From the NCBI GenBank assembly GCA_031279205.1, contig JAITIX010000012.1, positions 1 to 53,611 on the forward strand: DNA of 53,611 nt, in the 5' to 3' direction. The stretch's first letter is position 1; the number at the start of each line of letters is the position of its first letter. Source of the DNA: Treponema sp. (GTDB lineage Bacteria; Spirochaetota; Spirochaetia; Treponematales; Breznakiellaceae). Positions 1 through 8,494 of this stretch are shown here, piece by piece. The notes under the pieces are model-generated. The model saw nothing but the letters and a program-made list of their open reading frames with translations, made no database searches and had not been told where the DNA came from. Both the position numbers and the translations under genes were made by a program.

Positions 1-32
1 ACGAGCGCGGCTTTGAGGGCAATTTTTTTCAT
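1..32 (-). CDS. N-terminal stub of a possible exported protein (partial)
   Basis: The first 32 bases, read on the minus strand, start with ATG at 32 and give a Lys-Lys charged start followed by Ile-Ala-Leu-Lys-Ala-Ala-Leu, which looks like the beginning of a signal peptide. The gene runs off the left edge. No good ribosome binding site is visible before the ATG, so this is only a suggestion. Confidence 0.3.
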   Translation of the reverse strand, partial: MKKIALKAAL

Positions 33-243
33 ACTTATAAAATATCGACATGTATGACTGGAGTATGAATTGTTGTGGCCTAACACTCCTCTTCAGGTTT
101 TGACACGGGTGCCAGAGACGTGGTGTCTGAGACGAGTGCCAGAGACGTAGAAAGCCTTGACGCTAAAAACAGGGCGATTTCTGAAGAACTTCTGGAGCGG
201 ATGCGACAGTTAGTCGCTGTTCAAAACCGGCAATTAGGGTTAA

Positions 244-391
244 CTTAGTTTCCACCTTTGGCAAATTTTGTGTTCCCGCGCTTAGTTTCCACCTTTCCTG
301 CCGGAAAGCATCATAACTCTATGTATTATATAGAGAGTTATATACCAACTTCCCACCTTTTGGGATTGCCTAGCTTTCTGTTCCCACCTTT
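244..391. repeat. Four spaced copies of a TTCCCACCTTT motif
   Basis: CTTAGTTTCCACCTTT occurs at 244-259 and again at 281-296. Shorter versions (TTCCCACCTTT) lie at 350-360 and 381-391. All copies point the same way, in otherwise AT-rich non-coding DNA. Function unknown; they may be binding sites or the remains of a duplicated element. Confidence 0.6.
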
Positions 392-550
392 GAGAGAAAT
401 CAAGGGCTTTCCAGTTATCTATGTTTGGCTAAGTCTATATAATACATATATTTGAATGGTCTTAAAGGCTTAGGTGATTTTCGCAGTTTTGTGGCAGTTT
501 GTGTGGGTTTTTCGCACTTTTTCGCTTTGACTTTAACTCTATATAATACA
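320..550. repeat. AT-rich inverted/direct repeat CTATATAATACA
   Basis: TATGTATTATATAG at 320-333 is the exact reverse complement of CTATATAATACATA at 435-448. A third copy, CTATATAATACA, lies at 539-550 in the same direction as the second. The first copy is also the centre of a local hairpin (AACTCTAT with ATAGAGAGTT, 315-340). These could be -10-like elements or an AT-rich folding region; nothing shows transcription. Confidence 0.55.
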
Positions 551-704
551 GAGACTTAACTTGCCGTGCAATTCCCGATTTCCATGACACCCCACAGTAA
601 GGGTAAGCCCTCAGTGCAAATGTGGCTGCCAGTTGTTATTCGGGGAGAATGGAGTCATCGCTGCCCTAGCAACGCCCACAACTTCTTGTTATTGTGTTAT
701 TGGT

Positions 705-3059
705 TCACGACTGAGGTTCCGGCGCCGCGTCCTTTGTGCGCTGAGTCTTGAGCCGCGTAATCCAGACTCGCAGAATATGAGCTGACCAGTGGACGATGAG
801 GAGTCGGAGGCGATCAAAGGACGTAAGCTCAGTATCAAGCACAAGTTCCGCCATGATGCACTGAACTATGGGATCGGTGAGCTTGCAGGGCAGTTCCAGT
901 ATCCAGCGGGACAGAGGCGCGCCATTGCCGGTCTGTATCCACGCTGATACCGCGTTCTGCAAGGCCTTTGCTACCTCGCCGCACTGGGCCAGTTCTGGCC
1001 GGCGTTTCTGGAACCACGAATGGTGGGTGCTGCAATAAAAGCCATGAGCGGACTCAGCTTCATCTAACATCAGCATTGAGGCTAGGCTCTCATTATCAAG
1101 AAAGCGTACTAGAAGTGGGTAAAACTGATTCTCAATGTCAAGGATGCTCGCCATTGCCATGACTACCTCGTCGCGCAAATAGGGAGGCGGGTCTGCGCCG
1201 CGCAGGAGGTCTACGAGTATAGGCAGCGAATCGGGCGAAGCGTATATGCCAAAAGCAGCTACGCCCATCAGTTCCAGACGCGGATTCTTCGTATTGGCAA
1301 TGAGGCGCTCAATTTCAGGGCGGAAATCTGTGTCTCCAAGCCTGGCAAGCGCCACTACCGCCTCTCCAGCCAGCATATAGTCATCGGCAAACGCCTTCTG
1401 CCGTAACAATGGTATGGCTGAAACTACGTGATGGGTTCCCAGTATGCGGGCTGCGAGATACGCCGTGGTATAAGGGTGGTTCACAATATCGGCTATGAGC
1501 GCCTGTTCCGCATTCTGGTTGAGCGTTTCCAGCGCCTCTATTGCCAGCAATGATTCCAGCCGTATTGCTAGCCGGGGAGACTTTGCTCGTTCCAGTAGTT
1601 CCTTGATGGCAAGGCATGATGGTGTATCGCGCAATGCCTCCAGTATCTCTTCCTCTTCCTCGCTATCCTTTGTTTTATGCAGGCGGTCTAAGAGAGAAAT
1701 TGCCCGCAGGTCTCGAAACGAGAAGATCACCTCAATCGCGTTCTTGAACGGTAAGGCTCCAAGAGACACCAGTTTGCGTTGCAGAAGCACCACCACTACT
1801 GTCAGCGCGATCAGGATGATGTATAGAGCCTTGAACGCGATGAACTTGCTGAAACCAAGGACGACAAGCAGGTCCAGAAACAAACCTGCAAGGAAAGAGC
1901 CAAGTACGCCGGCAACGCCGAAGATGAAAAAGTACAGAATACCCATATCAAGCATCAGCTCCGCCGGCACAAGGTTCAGAAAATAGGTCTGAGCGATGCC
2001 TTCCGCGCCCAGAAAGCCAAAGTTCAGGATAAAGAAAAGGAAAGAAAGCAGGAGTACCACTTTCACTCCTGGATTCTCTGCGCCTAGGGTCAGTCTGGCT
2101 GGAATAAACACGACCAGCAGCATACCTACCAAGCCAATAATGGAACACACGATAAAGATGGGCTTTGCCCCGATACGGTCGATGAGGAACTTTATCAGCA
2201 GTTGGATCACAAGGACGCCCAGTCCACCAAACACTGAATAGAGCGATACCATGCCTGCGCCTTGCTGGAACACCAATGGGTCTTTGCTATATACGATGAT
2301 GAAGGCGCGGGAGACGCCCGACACCAGCGCCACAATGAACAGAATGACGATGAAGTAACGCATGGAGGCGTCGGTCAGCGCGTTTTTCATCAGCGTTAGC
2401 AAGTCAGCGCCTTTGCCGTGTGGTTCAGACGGTGGTTCAGGCAGTCCCTGCATCTGTATCCCACTTGCTATGCCGGTTCCAATGCCAATCGCCATTAGTG
2501 CGGCATAGACCCAGGGAGAAGGTTCGTCGCCAAGTACCAACGCAATGGCAAAGCCGCAGAACATGCCCACGGCGCTGTTAACGGCCTGAATCTGGGTCAT
2601 GTAGCTTCCCCGATCCGGCCCGGTTGCCATAGCGCTCAATACTGGATTGTTACCAACCATGCCAATGCCTCGTGCGGCGTGAAACAGCAGCACCCCAATC
2701 AGCAAAAGGTACTTAACAAAGCTGTGATAGCCTGCGTCAAACAGCATGGGGATAAAGAGCAAGGGAATCATGCCAATAGCCCGACCAATCCAGGCTACAC
2801 TGAAGATACGAATGATGGAAAAGCGTTTAGTCAGCACCTTGCCAAGGGGCAGGAAGAAAAACGCCACATACGTTAGCGCGTTGAGTATGCCCAGCTCAGT
2901 AGCCGAGAAGTCGAGGTGCATGGCGAAAAGTGTAATTACGTTCCCGATAAGGAAGGACCATGACAGCGCATTAAACACATTGAACAGCGTGTACTGTTCC
3001 CGCGCTTTACTCAGATGATACGGCGACAGGGGCGCGGTCTGCATGACAGAAGAAGCCAT
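705..3059 (-). CDS. MFS transporter with C-terminal HEAT-repeat domain
   Basis: The protein has 784 residues, far longer than a usual 400-450 residue MFS carrier. Residues about 15-440 are a series of hydrophobic segments separated by short charged loops, consistent with 12 membrane spans of the major facilitator superfamily. From about 455 to 740 the sequence becomes soluble and helical, with repeated A-I-L/L-L helix pairs typical of HEAT repeats (for example around SAIPLLRQKAF and DSLPILVDLLRG). The substrate cannot be told from sequence. Such a cytosolic HEAT extension may sense or dock a partner (inference). The ATG at 3059 is chosen; it lacks a strong Shine-Dalgarno, and the Met at codon 6 is an alternative. 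It is transcribed alone, divergently from the DUF4116 gene. Confidence 0.8.
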   Translation of the reverse strand: MASSVMQTAPLSPYHLSKAREQYTLFNVFNALSWSFLIGNVITLFAMHLDFSATELGILNALTYVAFFFLPLGKVLTKRFSIIRIFSVAWIGRAIGMIPLLFIPMLFDAGYHSFVKYLLLIGVLLFHAARGIGMVGNNPVLSAMATGPDRGSYMTQIQAVNSAVGMFCGFAIALVLGDEPSPWVYAALMAIGIGTGIASGIQMQGLPEPPSEPHGKGADLLTLMKNALTDASMRYFIVILFIVALVSGVSRAFIIVYSKDPLVFQQGAGMVSLYSVFGGLGVLVIQLLIKFLIDRIGAKPIFIVCSIIGLVGMLLVVFIPARLTLGAENPGVKVVLLLSFLFFILNFGFLGAEGIAQTYFLNLVPAELMLDMGILYFFIFGVAGVLGSFLAGLFLDLLVVLGFSKFIAFKALYIILIALTVVVVLLQRKLVSLGALPFKNAIEVIFSFRDLRAISLLDRLHKTKDSEEEEEILEALRDTPSCLAIKELLERAKSPRLAIRLESLLAIEALETLNQNAEQALIADIVNHPYTTAYLAARILGTHHVVSAIPLLRQKAFADDYMLAGEAVVALARLGDTDFRPEIERLIANTKNPRLELMGVAAFGIYASPDSLPILVDLLRGADPPPYLRDEVVMAMASILDIENQFYPLLVRFLDNESLASMLMLDEAESAHGFYCSTHHSWFQKRRPELAQCGEVAKALQNAVSAWIQTGNGAPLSRWILELPCKLTDPIVQCIMAELVLDTELTSFDRLRLLIVHWSAHILRVWITRLKTQRTKDAAPEPQS

Positions 3060-3181
3060 AGCTCTAATATAAGGGAGGAAACATGGAATGGTAAGGGGTG
3101 CGCTTCAGGGACTTGCCTATAGCGCTATTTATTTGCTAAAACCACATCAAGGTATCTAGGTATCTTATTTTTTTCATTGTT

Positions 3182-3191
3182 GTGGTATTAT
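3182..3191 (+). promoter_or_regulatory. Extended -10 promoter candidate for the DUF4116-lysA unit
   Basis: TGGTATTAT matches an extended -10 (TGn before TATTAT at 3186-3191). No good -35 hexamer is seen 17 bases upstream, as is common for extended -10 promoters. Start of transcription would fall near 3198, just before the ribosome binding site AGGAGG at 3208-3213. Confidence 0.45.
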
Positions 3192-3224
3192 ACCAAAAAA
3201 ATAAATCAGGAGGACCTTCGATTT

Positions 3225-4286
3225 ATGAATAAAGATGCTATGTATTTAGCTAATTTGGAAGCGGTAAAGCGGGATGGCCTCGCACTTGAGCGGGTGCAGA
3301 CACAAACTGCAGAACTCTGCCTTGCGGCTGTGAGACAAAACGGCGAGGCTATCGAGTTTGTTGATGAGCAAGAGCCGGATATCTGTCTGGCGGCAGTTAA
3401 GCAAAATGGGCTGGCCATACGTTTTATTGACGAAGATGCGCTCACCCAGAAGATTTGTCTGGCTGCGGTGAAGCAAAACGGTCTGGCGCTGGAGTATGTA
3501 CCAGTCTTTCTCCGGACGCCTGAGCTACGGCTTGCGGCGGTGCGGCAGAACGGCTTGGTTCTGGAACAATTGCAAAACATCCAGAAGCGGATGCCGGAAC
3601 TGGCGCTTGCTGCGGTCCAACAGAACGGGAACGCCCTTAAGTTCGTGAAAAAGCAGACGCCAGAGATTTGTTTGGCGGCGGTTGAGTACGATGGCCTTTT
3701 ACTAGAGTTCGTGAAGAAACAAACCCCAGAGATTTGTCTTGCTGCTGTTAAGCAGAATGGTATGGCGCTTGAATTCGTGAAGAAGCAGGCGCTGGCGATC
3801 AATCTTGCGGCTGTTGCGCAGAAAGGCAACGCCCTGCAATTCGTGAAGAAACTCAATCCTGATATTATCCGCGTAGCACTTAAACAGAACGGCCTTGCCC
3901 TGCGCTATCTGACGCGGAAGACGCGGGAATTTTGCCTGCTGGCAGTTTCAGAAAACGGCATGGCTCTGCAATACGTCGAGAAGCAGTCGGCTGATATCTG
4001 TCTTCAAGCGGTTAAGCAGAACGGGCTTGCGCTCCAGTTCGTCCAGAAACAGAAGCCGAGCCTTTGTCTTGAGGTGCTTAAACAGAACGGCCTGGCGCTC
4101 CAGTTCGTGCAAAAGCAAAGCGTAGACATCTGCCTCAATGCGGTAGCACAGAACGGCCTGGCGCTTCAGTTCATCAACAAGCAGAGCGAAGCGATTTGCA
4201 TCGCGGCGGTCAGACAGAACCCAGAAGCGCTCTCCTTTGTGAGACGCAAAACCAACGCCATACTCCGTGCCGCTCACACAAGGTAG
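3225..4286 (+). CDS. DUF4116-type repeat protein (about 15 repeats)
   Basis: The 353-residue protein is built almost entirely of about 15 tandem repeats of 22-25 residues with the pattern AVKQNGLALxFVxxQ-x-x-ICLA. This is the signature of DUF4116, a family of unknown function found in bacteria and large viruses. There is no signal peptide or membrane segment, so it should be cytosolic. An open frame reaches back to an ATG at 3177, but the strong AGGAGG at 3208-3213 sits correctly before the ATG at 3225, so that start is chosen. Repeats 6-8 and 11-14 are most alike, which suggests recent internal duplication. It ends 9 bases before lysA and is probably co-transcribed with it. A scaffold role is only a guess. 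Confidence 0.85.
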   Translation: MNKDAMYLANLEAVKRDGLALERVQTQTAELCLAAVRQNGEAIEFVDEQEPDICLAAVKQNGLAIRFIDEDALTQKICLAAVKQNGLALEYVPVFLRTPELRLAAVRQNGLVLEQLQNIQKRMPELALAAVQQNGNALKFVKKQTPEICLAAVEYDGLLLEFVKKQTPEICLAAVKQNGMALEFVKKQALAINLAAVAQKGNALQFVKKLNPDIIRVALKQNGLALRYLTRKTREFCLLAVSENGMALQYVEKQSADICLQAVKQNGLALQFVQKQKPSLCLEVLKQNGLALQFVQKQSVDICLNAVAQNGLALQFINKQSEAICIAAVRQNPEALSFVRRKTNAILRAAHTR

Positions 4287-4295
4287 CTAAACGCC

Positions 4296-5498
4296 ATGCC
4301 GGAGCACCTTACGCCTGAGCAGTCATACGCATTGGTCTCAAAGTATGGCTCGCCCCTCTATGTGTATGACGAAACGCTTATCCGTGAACGTTGCCGAGAA
4401 ATCAGCGGCCTCGTGTCCTTGCCGTTTTTTGCCGCCAACTATTCGGCAAAGGCAAACACAAACATCGAGCTGCTGAAAATCATCCGCAACGAGGGTCTCC
4501 GCGTTGACGCCATGTCGCCCGGAGAGATTCTGGCTGAAGCAGCGGCCGGCTTTCAGCCAGACGAAATCTTTTTCATACCTAACAATGTGTCAATCGAGGA
4601 ACTACGTTTTGCTGCCGAGCGAGGCGTTATGACGAGCCTTGATTCGCTCTCCCAGCTTGAGCAGTACGGTTCAGCCGGACTCCCACGCCGCGTGGCGTTC
4701 CGGCTGAACCCGGGCGTAGGCGCGGGACACAGCGCCAAGGTGGTAACTGGCGGCAAGAGCAAGTTCGGCATAGAAACAAAGGATGTTTGCCGTGTTCAGG
4801 AACTCGCCGCCCGCTACGGTCTCAGCATAGCCGGTATCAATCAGCACATTGGATCGCTCTTTCTGCAAAGCGACGAGTATCTTCAAGCCACCGCTACCCT
4901 GTTTGATATCGCGGCTGGCTTTCCTGAACTCGCGTTTCTTGACCTGGGCGGAGGATTCGGCATTCCCTACCACGGCGAAGCACGACTCGATCTAGCGGAG
5001 CTTGGACAAAAACTTACCCGCATGATACAGAACTTTATCTCAAAGTACGGGCGTGAAATCACCATCATGGTTGAGCCGGGACGCTATATCTGCGCGGAAT
5101 CAGGAACCCTGTTGGGTACGGTTCACAGCGTCAAGGAAACCTACGGCGAAACCTACGTCGGAACAGACATCGGTTTTAACACGCTGATGCGTCCGGTTCT
5201 CTACGACTCTTGGCATGATATTCGGTTCCTTACGGCCAGTACCGAAAGATGCAGGCTCACGATTACCGGCAACATCTGCGAAAGCGGCGACATTCTGGCG
5301 CGGAACCGCGAACTGCCCCTACCTGCACCAGGCGATCTGGTCTGCGTAGCAAATGCCGGCGCTTATGGCTACAGCATGGCGTCCAACTACAACCTGCGGC
5401 TCCGCCCCGCCGAAGTCCTCATCGACCTCAACGGTCAGGATCGCCTCATTCGTCGCCGCGATACCTATCAGGCGCTGGTACAGAATATGCTGGATTAG
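4296..5498 (+). CDS. lysA: Diaminopimelate decarboxylase (PLP, fold type III)
   Basis: This 400-residue protein belongs to the alanine-racemase-fold PLP decarboxylases and most resembles diaminopimelate decarboxylase, which makes L-lysine and CO2 from meso-diaminopimelate as the last step of lysine synthesis. The PLP-binding lysine is Lys52 in the motif NYSAKAN. The glycine-rich phosphate-binding loop is LDLGGGFGIPY (about 225-235), EPGRY follows at about 265, and the substrate-binding cysteine lies in CESGD (about 328-332). AGAYGYSMASNYN near the C terminus is also typical. No strong Shine-Dalgarno precedes the ATG, so translational coupling to the DUF4116 gene is likely. Some relatives act on ornithine or other basic amino acids, so substrate is probable rather than proven. 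Confidence 0.88.
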   Translation: MPEHLTPEQSYALVSKYGSPLYVYDETLIRERCREISGLVSLPFFAANYSAKANTNIELLKIIRNEGLRVDAMSPGEILAEAAAGFQPDEIFFIPNNVSIEELRFAAERGVMTSLDSLSQLEQYGSAGLPRRVAFRLNPGVGAGHSAKVVTGGKSKFGIETKDVCRVQELAARYGLSIAGINQHIGSLFLQSDEYLQATATLFDIAAGFPELAFLDLGGGFGIPYHGEARLDLAELGQKLTRMIQNFISKYGREITIMVEPGRYICAESGTLLGTVHSVKETYGETYVGTDIGFNTLMRPVLYDSWHDIRFLTASTERCRLTITGNICESGDILARNRELPLPAPGDLVCVANAGAYGYSMASNYNLRLRPAEVLIDLNGQDRLIRRRDTYQALVQNMLD

Positions 5499-5598
5499 GC
5501 CTTATACCTTATAAGGTTCCGAAGGAAATGCACAACATTTCCTTATCCGCTAAGTTCTGGCCTAAAAATGGTGCGTAGTGAAATAACCTAACCAAAAC

Positions 5599-5631
5599 GT
5601 ATGCTTCACCACCTTTGGCGGCGAAGCATAC
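5599..5631. terminator. Stem-loop between convergent genes
   Basis: GTATGCTTC (5599-5607) pairs with GAAGCATAC (5623-5631) around a 15-base loop that adds two or three more pairs. It lies between lysA (+) and the vor operon (-), the place for a bidirectional terminator, but there is no clear T-run on either side. A second small hairpin, CCTTATA/TATAAGG at 5500-5516, follows the lysA stop directly. Confidence 0.45.
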
Positions 5632-5670
5632 AGTCCTTTATGTGTGGGGTGCTTTTACAATTTACTTATA

Positions 5671-5719
5671 GGAGAGCAACGTCTGTGGACACGGTATCGG
5701 CTTATCGTCCTGCCGCTTA
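5671..5719 (+). pseudogene. Possible tiny remnant of an IS200/IS605 tnpB 3' region
   Basis: Fifteen bases (5677-5691, CAACGTCTGTGGACA) are identical to 13740-13754 inside the decayed tnpB. In the same relative frame both encode a Thr-Ser-Val-Asp stretch; here the frame reads ATSVDTV and stops at 5717-5719. The match is short and may be chance. Confidence 0.25.
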
Positions 5720-5779
5720 AGCACGCCCGCGTTTGCCGGGGGAGTATTACAGACCCCGCCCGGCCTGTGTTGTTAGCAA

Positions 5780-6316
5780 CTACGACACCGCGTCGTAGCC
5801 AGCTTTCATTGCCTGAACGTTCATAGGCACAAACTTGTGCTTCTCAGGCTGGAAAAACTTTTTCAAAATCAGCTCAATGTCGCTCAACGACAACGCACCG
5901 GTGAGTCGCGCCATCGCGCCCAGAGCAACCATGTTGGCGAATCGGACATTGCCAATACGCTCGGCAACACCGGTAATGTCCAGCATGTGTACGCGGATGT
6001 CGTCGCGTTCAGGCTTGTCCTTAACAAGCGACGTATTAATAAGCATGACACCGCCTTGCTTCAAAAGCCCTTCACAGAGCGGTAACGAATCGGCGTTCAT
6101 AACCAGACATGAGTCGGGCGTGGTAACAAGCGGGCTGTCGATCTCCTCGTCTGACACCACTACGCCGGCACGGGCAATGCCGCCGCGCTTCTCCGCTCCA
6201 TAGAAGGGAAAAAACGTAACGTTCTTCCCCTCGTTCATGGCACAGTATACCCAGATTTGACCCAGAGAGATGATCCCCTGACCGCCAAAACCAGCGAAGA
6301 ATGATTTTTCTGTCAT
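5780..6316 (-). CDS. 2-oxoacid:ferredoxin oxidoreductase, gamma subunit
   Basis: The 178-residue protein has the gamma-subunit start FAGFGGQGIISLGQ and the FYGAEKRGG motif typical of pyruvate/2-oxoacid ferredoxin oxidoreductase gamma chains. These chains complete the enzyme that oxidises a 2-oxoacid with CoA to an acyl-CoA, CO2 and reduced ferredoxin. It is the last gene of a four-gene operon (ferredoxin, alpha, beta, gamma) in which each gene overlaps the next by four bases. It overlaps the beta gene at 6313-6316. The substrate (branched-chain 2-oxoacids or 2-oxoglutarate) cannot be settled from this subunit. Confidence 0.9.
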   Translation of the reverse strand: MTEKSFFAGFGGQGIISLGQIWVYCAMNEGKNVTFFPFYGAEKRGGIARAGVVVSDEEIDSPLVTTPDSCLVMNADSLPLCEGLLKQGGVMLINTSLVKDKPERDDIRVHMLDITGVAERIGNVRFANMVALGAMARLTGALSLSDIELILKKFFQPEKHKFVPMNVQAMKAGYDAVS

Positions 6317-7071
6317 TTGTTTTCTCCATCAAGCGTGTTCTTGATTTCCCCCAGCCGGAAGACCGGAACCATGTTTTGTTCAAGCCATTCGACTGAGCGG
6401 ACTGGTTCCAGACCCCAGTTAGTGGGGCATTGGGACAGCACCTCAACCATAGTAAAACCCTTGCCACTCATCTGCGCCTCAAGCGCTCTCTTTATGTACT
6501 GCTTGGTTTTACGGGCGTTTACCGCGTTATTAACCGCGCCCCTCGCTATGTAGCGACTGCCTTCAAGCGTAGCAAGCAGCTCACAGACGCGGATGGGATA
6601 GCCCATGCCAGCCGCATCCGGATCGCGTCCGTGGGGCGCGGTCGTGGCCTTTTGACCAACAAGCGTGGTTGGCGCCATCTGACCGCCAGTCATGCCGTAG
6701 ATGGCGTTGTTCACGAAAATAGTGGTGAACTTCTCTCCACGGTTTGCCGCGTGTATCATTTCCGCCGTGCCAATAGCAGCCATGTCGCCATCGCCTTGAT
6801 AGCAGATCACCAGATGGTCGGGAAGAACGCGCTTGATGCCGGTTGCTGCGGCTGGCGTGCGTCCGTGGGGCGGCTGTACTGAGTCAAAATCAAAGTACAG
6901 ATCAGCCCAGATCGCGCAACCCACCGGGTTAGTGATGACCGCTCTTTCCCGTAAGCCCATCTCGTCAATCAGTTCAGTGATGATTCGGTGTATGACACCA
7001 TGCCCACAGCCCGCGCAATACTTTGTCGGCACGTCGTAAAGGCTTTTCGGGTATTTTTTTAATAGCTTCAT
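6313..7071 (-). CDS. 2-oxoacid:ferredoxin oxidoreductase, beta (thiamine-PP) subunit
   Basis: At 252 residues this matches the short beta subunits of four-subunit 2-oxoacid:ferredoxin oxidoreductases. It has the N-terminal CAGCGHG motif (about 18-24), the thiamine-diphosphate/Mg2+ motif GDGD at about 93 followed by NNAIYGMTGGQ, and HGRDPDAAG in the active-site region. It binds thiamine diphosphate and carries out decarboxylation of the 2-oxoacid. It overlaps the alpha gene upstream and the gamma gene downstream by four bases each, which points to strict co-translation. Confidence 0.9.
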   Translation of the reverse strand: MKLLKKYPKSLYDVPTKYCAGCGHGVIHRIITELIDEMGLRERAVITNPVGCAIWADLYFDFDSVQPPHGRTPAAATGIKRVLPDHLVICYQGDGDMAAIGTAEMIHAANRGEKFTTIFVNNAIYGMTGGQMAPTTLVGQKATTAPHGRDPDAAGMGYPIRVCELLATLEGSRYIARGAVNNAVNARKTKQYIKRALEAQMSGKGFTMVEVLSQCPTNWGLEPVRSVEWLEQNMVPVFRLGEIKNTLDGENK

Positions 7072-8198
7072 GCTTTTACCCCCAGAATTTCTTTCACTTT
7101 GGCGAAGACCTCTTCCTCAGTGGGAATAACCCCGCCGGAATGTCCCAGCAGATGCACCGGCGCACTGCCCAGAACAGCCAGCTTCACGTCTTCCACAAGC
7201 TGACCAAGGCTCATCTCCACAGTTAAAAAAGGCCTGCCGGTTTTGGCAATACTGGCAAGCGCTTTATACGGGAATGGCCAGAGCGTGATGGGTCTGAACA
7301 GCGCCACATGTAAGCCAGCCTGTTCCGCCAGCTTCTTCGCGCCCTGCGCCACCCGCGCCGCCGTGCCATAGGCAACCAGTGTGATGTCCGTGTTAGCCGC
7401 CTCAAGAGCGGCAACATCGTCAAAGCTCTCATCGCGCCCCCGGCATTGCAGACATGTTGTTGTGATTCCCCGATATTCAAAGGCAGTTTCATTCACCTTA
7501 ATGTCTTCATATCGCTGAAAGCGTGCGCGCGTCTTTGCCTCAAGCTCTTCCGGAACCAGAGCAAGCGAGGTAATGTGTCTGCTTGCACGGCCATGCATCT
7601 TACCCACAGCCCAGTCCCGTTTGGGAAGCAAGGACAGGTCGCGCTCAGGAGGCAGTACCACGCCTTCCATCATCTGCCCAATCATGCCGTCAGCAAGCAC
7701 AATGACCGGCACACAGTATTGGTCAGCAAGGTCAAAGGCGAGGGTGGTGAAGTCAGCGCACTCCTGCACACTTTTAGGCGCAAGTACAATACAACGGTAG
7801 TCGCCATGACCGCCGCCACGGGTTGACTGAAAGTAATCGCTCTGCGCCGGGGCAATGGAACCCAGCCCCGGACCGCCGCGCACCACATTCACCAGCACCA
7901 GCGGTATATCCGCACCCGCCGCGTATGACACACCCTCCTGCTTGAGGCTGATACCCGGACTTGACGAACTCGTCATAGACCGCGCCCCAGCAGCCGATGC
8001 CCCATACACCATATTGATCGCCGCAACCTCGCTCTCAGCCTGAATAAACACACGCCCCATGTCGAGCATGTGTAAAGCCATATACGCCGCAATCTCATTC
8101 TGCGGCGTGATGGGATAGCCAAAGTAAGCCCTACAGCCCGCCCTTATAGCCGCTTCCGCAATGGCCTCATTCCCCTTCATCAATACCTTTTCGCTCAC
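7068..8198 (-). CDS. vorB: 2-oxoacid:ferredoxin oxidoreductase, alpha subunit (VorB-like)
   Basis: The 376-residue protein opens with KGNEAIAEAAIRAGCRAYFGYPITPQNE-type sequence, characteristic of the VorB/KorA alpha chain, followed by the pyrimidine-binding Glu region QAESEVAAINMVYGASAAG. GGPGLGS and the long middle region also fit. It forms the core alpha-beta unit of the ferredoxin-dependent 2-oxoacid dehydrogenase. NCBI-style naming for this type is 3-methyl-2-oxobutanoate dehydrogenase VorB, but 2-oxoglutarate is also possible. The ATG overlaps the ferredoxin gene stop (8195-8198). Confidence 0.9.
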   Translation of the reverse strand: MSEKVLMKGNEAIAEAAIRAGCRAYFGYPITPQNEIAAYMALHMLDMGRVFIQAESEVAAINMVYGASAAGARSMTSSSSPGISLKQEGVSYAAGADIPLVLVNVVRGGPGLGSIAPAQSDYFQSTRGGGHGDYRCIVLAPKSVQECADFTTLAFDLADQYCVPVIVLADGMIGQMMEGVVLPPERDLSLLPKRDWAVGKMHGRASRHITSLALVPEELEAKTRARFQRYEDIKVNETAFEYRGITTTCLQCRGRDESFDDVAALEAANTDITLVAYGTAARVAQGAKKLAEQAGLHVALFRPITLWPFPYKALASIAKTGRPFLTVEMSLGQLVEDVKLAVLGSAPVHLLGHSGGVIPTEEEVFAKVKEILGVKA

Positions 8199-8425
8199 GC
8201 TTCCCCCTCCTCCAACTCATACACCTCAATACACACATCGGGGCATACCTCAAAACAGTTCCCACAGGCAATACACTTTTCTCCATACGCCACTTTGGTC
8301 GGATAACTGCCGCCATCATTTGCTTCAGTATCCACGGTCAACACCTTCATTGGACAGGCGCGCACACACAACAGACACCCCTTACACCGCTCGCGGTCAA
8401 TAAGGACTTTTCCTCTCTTTGCCAT
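8195..8425 (-). CDS. 2x[4Fe-4S] ferredoxin-type delta subunit
   Basis: This 76-residue protein carries two CxxCxxCxxxCP motifs (Cys14/17/20/24 and Cys51/54/57/61), so it should hold two [4Fe-4S] clusters and pass electrons from the 2-oxoacid oxidoreductase to free ferredoxin. It is the first gene of the operon. A good Shine-Dalgarno (AGAGGAAG on the minus strand, about 8432-8439) precedes the ATG. Promoter and leader lie at 8453-8500. Confidence 0.92.
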   Translation of the reverse strand: MAKRGKVLIDRERCKGCLLCVRACPMKVLTVDTEANDGGSYPTKVAYGEKCIACGNCFEVCPDVCIEVYELEEGEA

Positions 8426-8452
8426 CTTGCTTCCTCTCTGGATAGTTAGTTT

Positions 8453-8494
8453 ACTTGTTCAGACTGACCGAACAAGTCCATAATGGATTTGTTC
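8453..8494 (-). promoter_or_regulatory. Leader of the vor operon with two mutually exclusive hairpins
   Basis: On the minus strand the leader reads GAACAAATCCA-TTA-TGGACTTGTTC (8494 down to 8470; 11-base arms with one A-C mismatch) and then ACTTGTTC-GGTCAGTCT-GAACAAGT (8477 down to 8453; perfect 8-base arms). Both hairpins need the same central ACTTGTTC, so only one can form. This is the geometry of an attenuator or antiterminator, although no T-run follows. The sites could instead be DNA operators. Confidence 0.5.

Larger units (their letters stand above)
33..704. other. Gene-poor left flank with short repeats
   Basis: I find no convincing gene here. The short ORFs at 258-455 and 566-751 have no ribosome binding site and resemble nothing I know. 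The stretch contains a TTCC(C)ACCTTT repeat set, AT-rich inverted repeats and three copies of a GTGYC-GAGAC type motif at 109-120, 122-133 and 136-146; these are described separately. Confidence 0.5.

Noticed and set aside
3206-3856. 216-codon frame antisense to the DUF4116 gene
   Set aside because: It mirrors the repeat units of the plus-strand gene, which has a perfect ribosome binding site and a known family.
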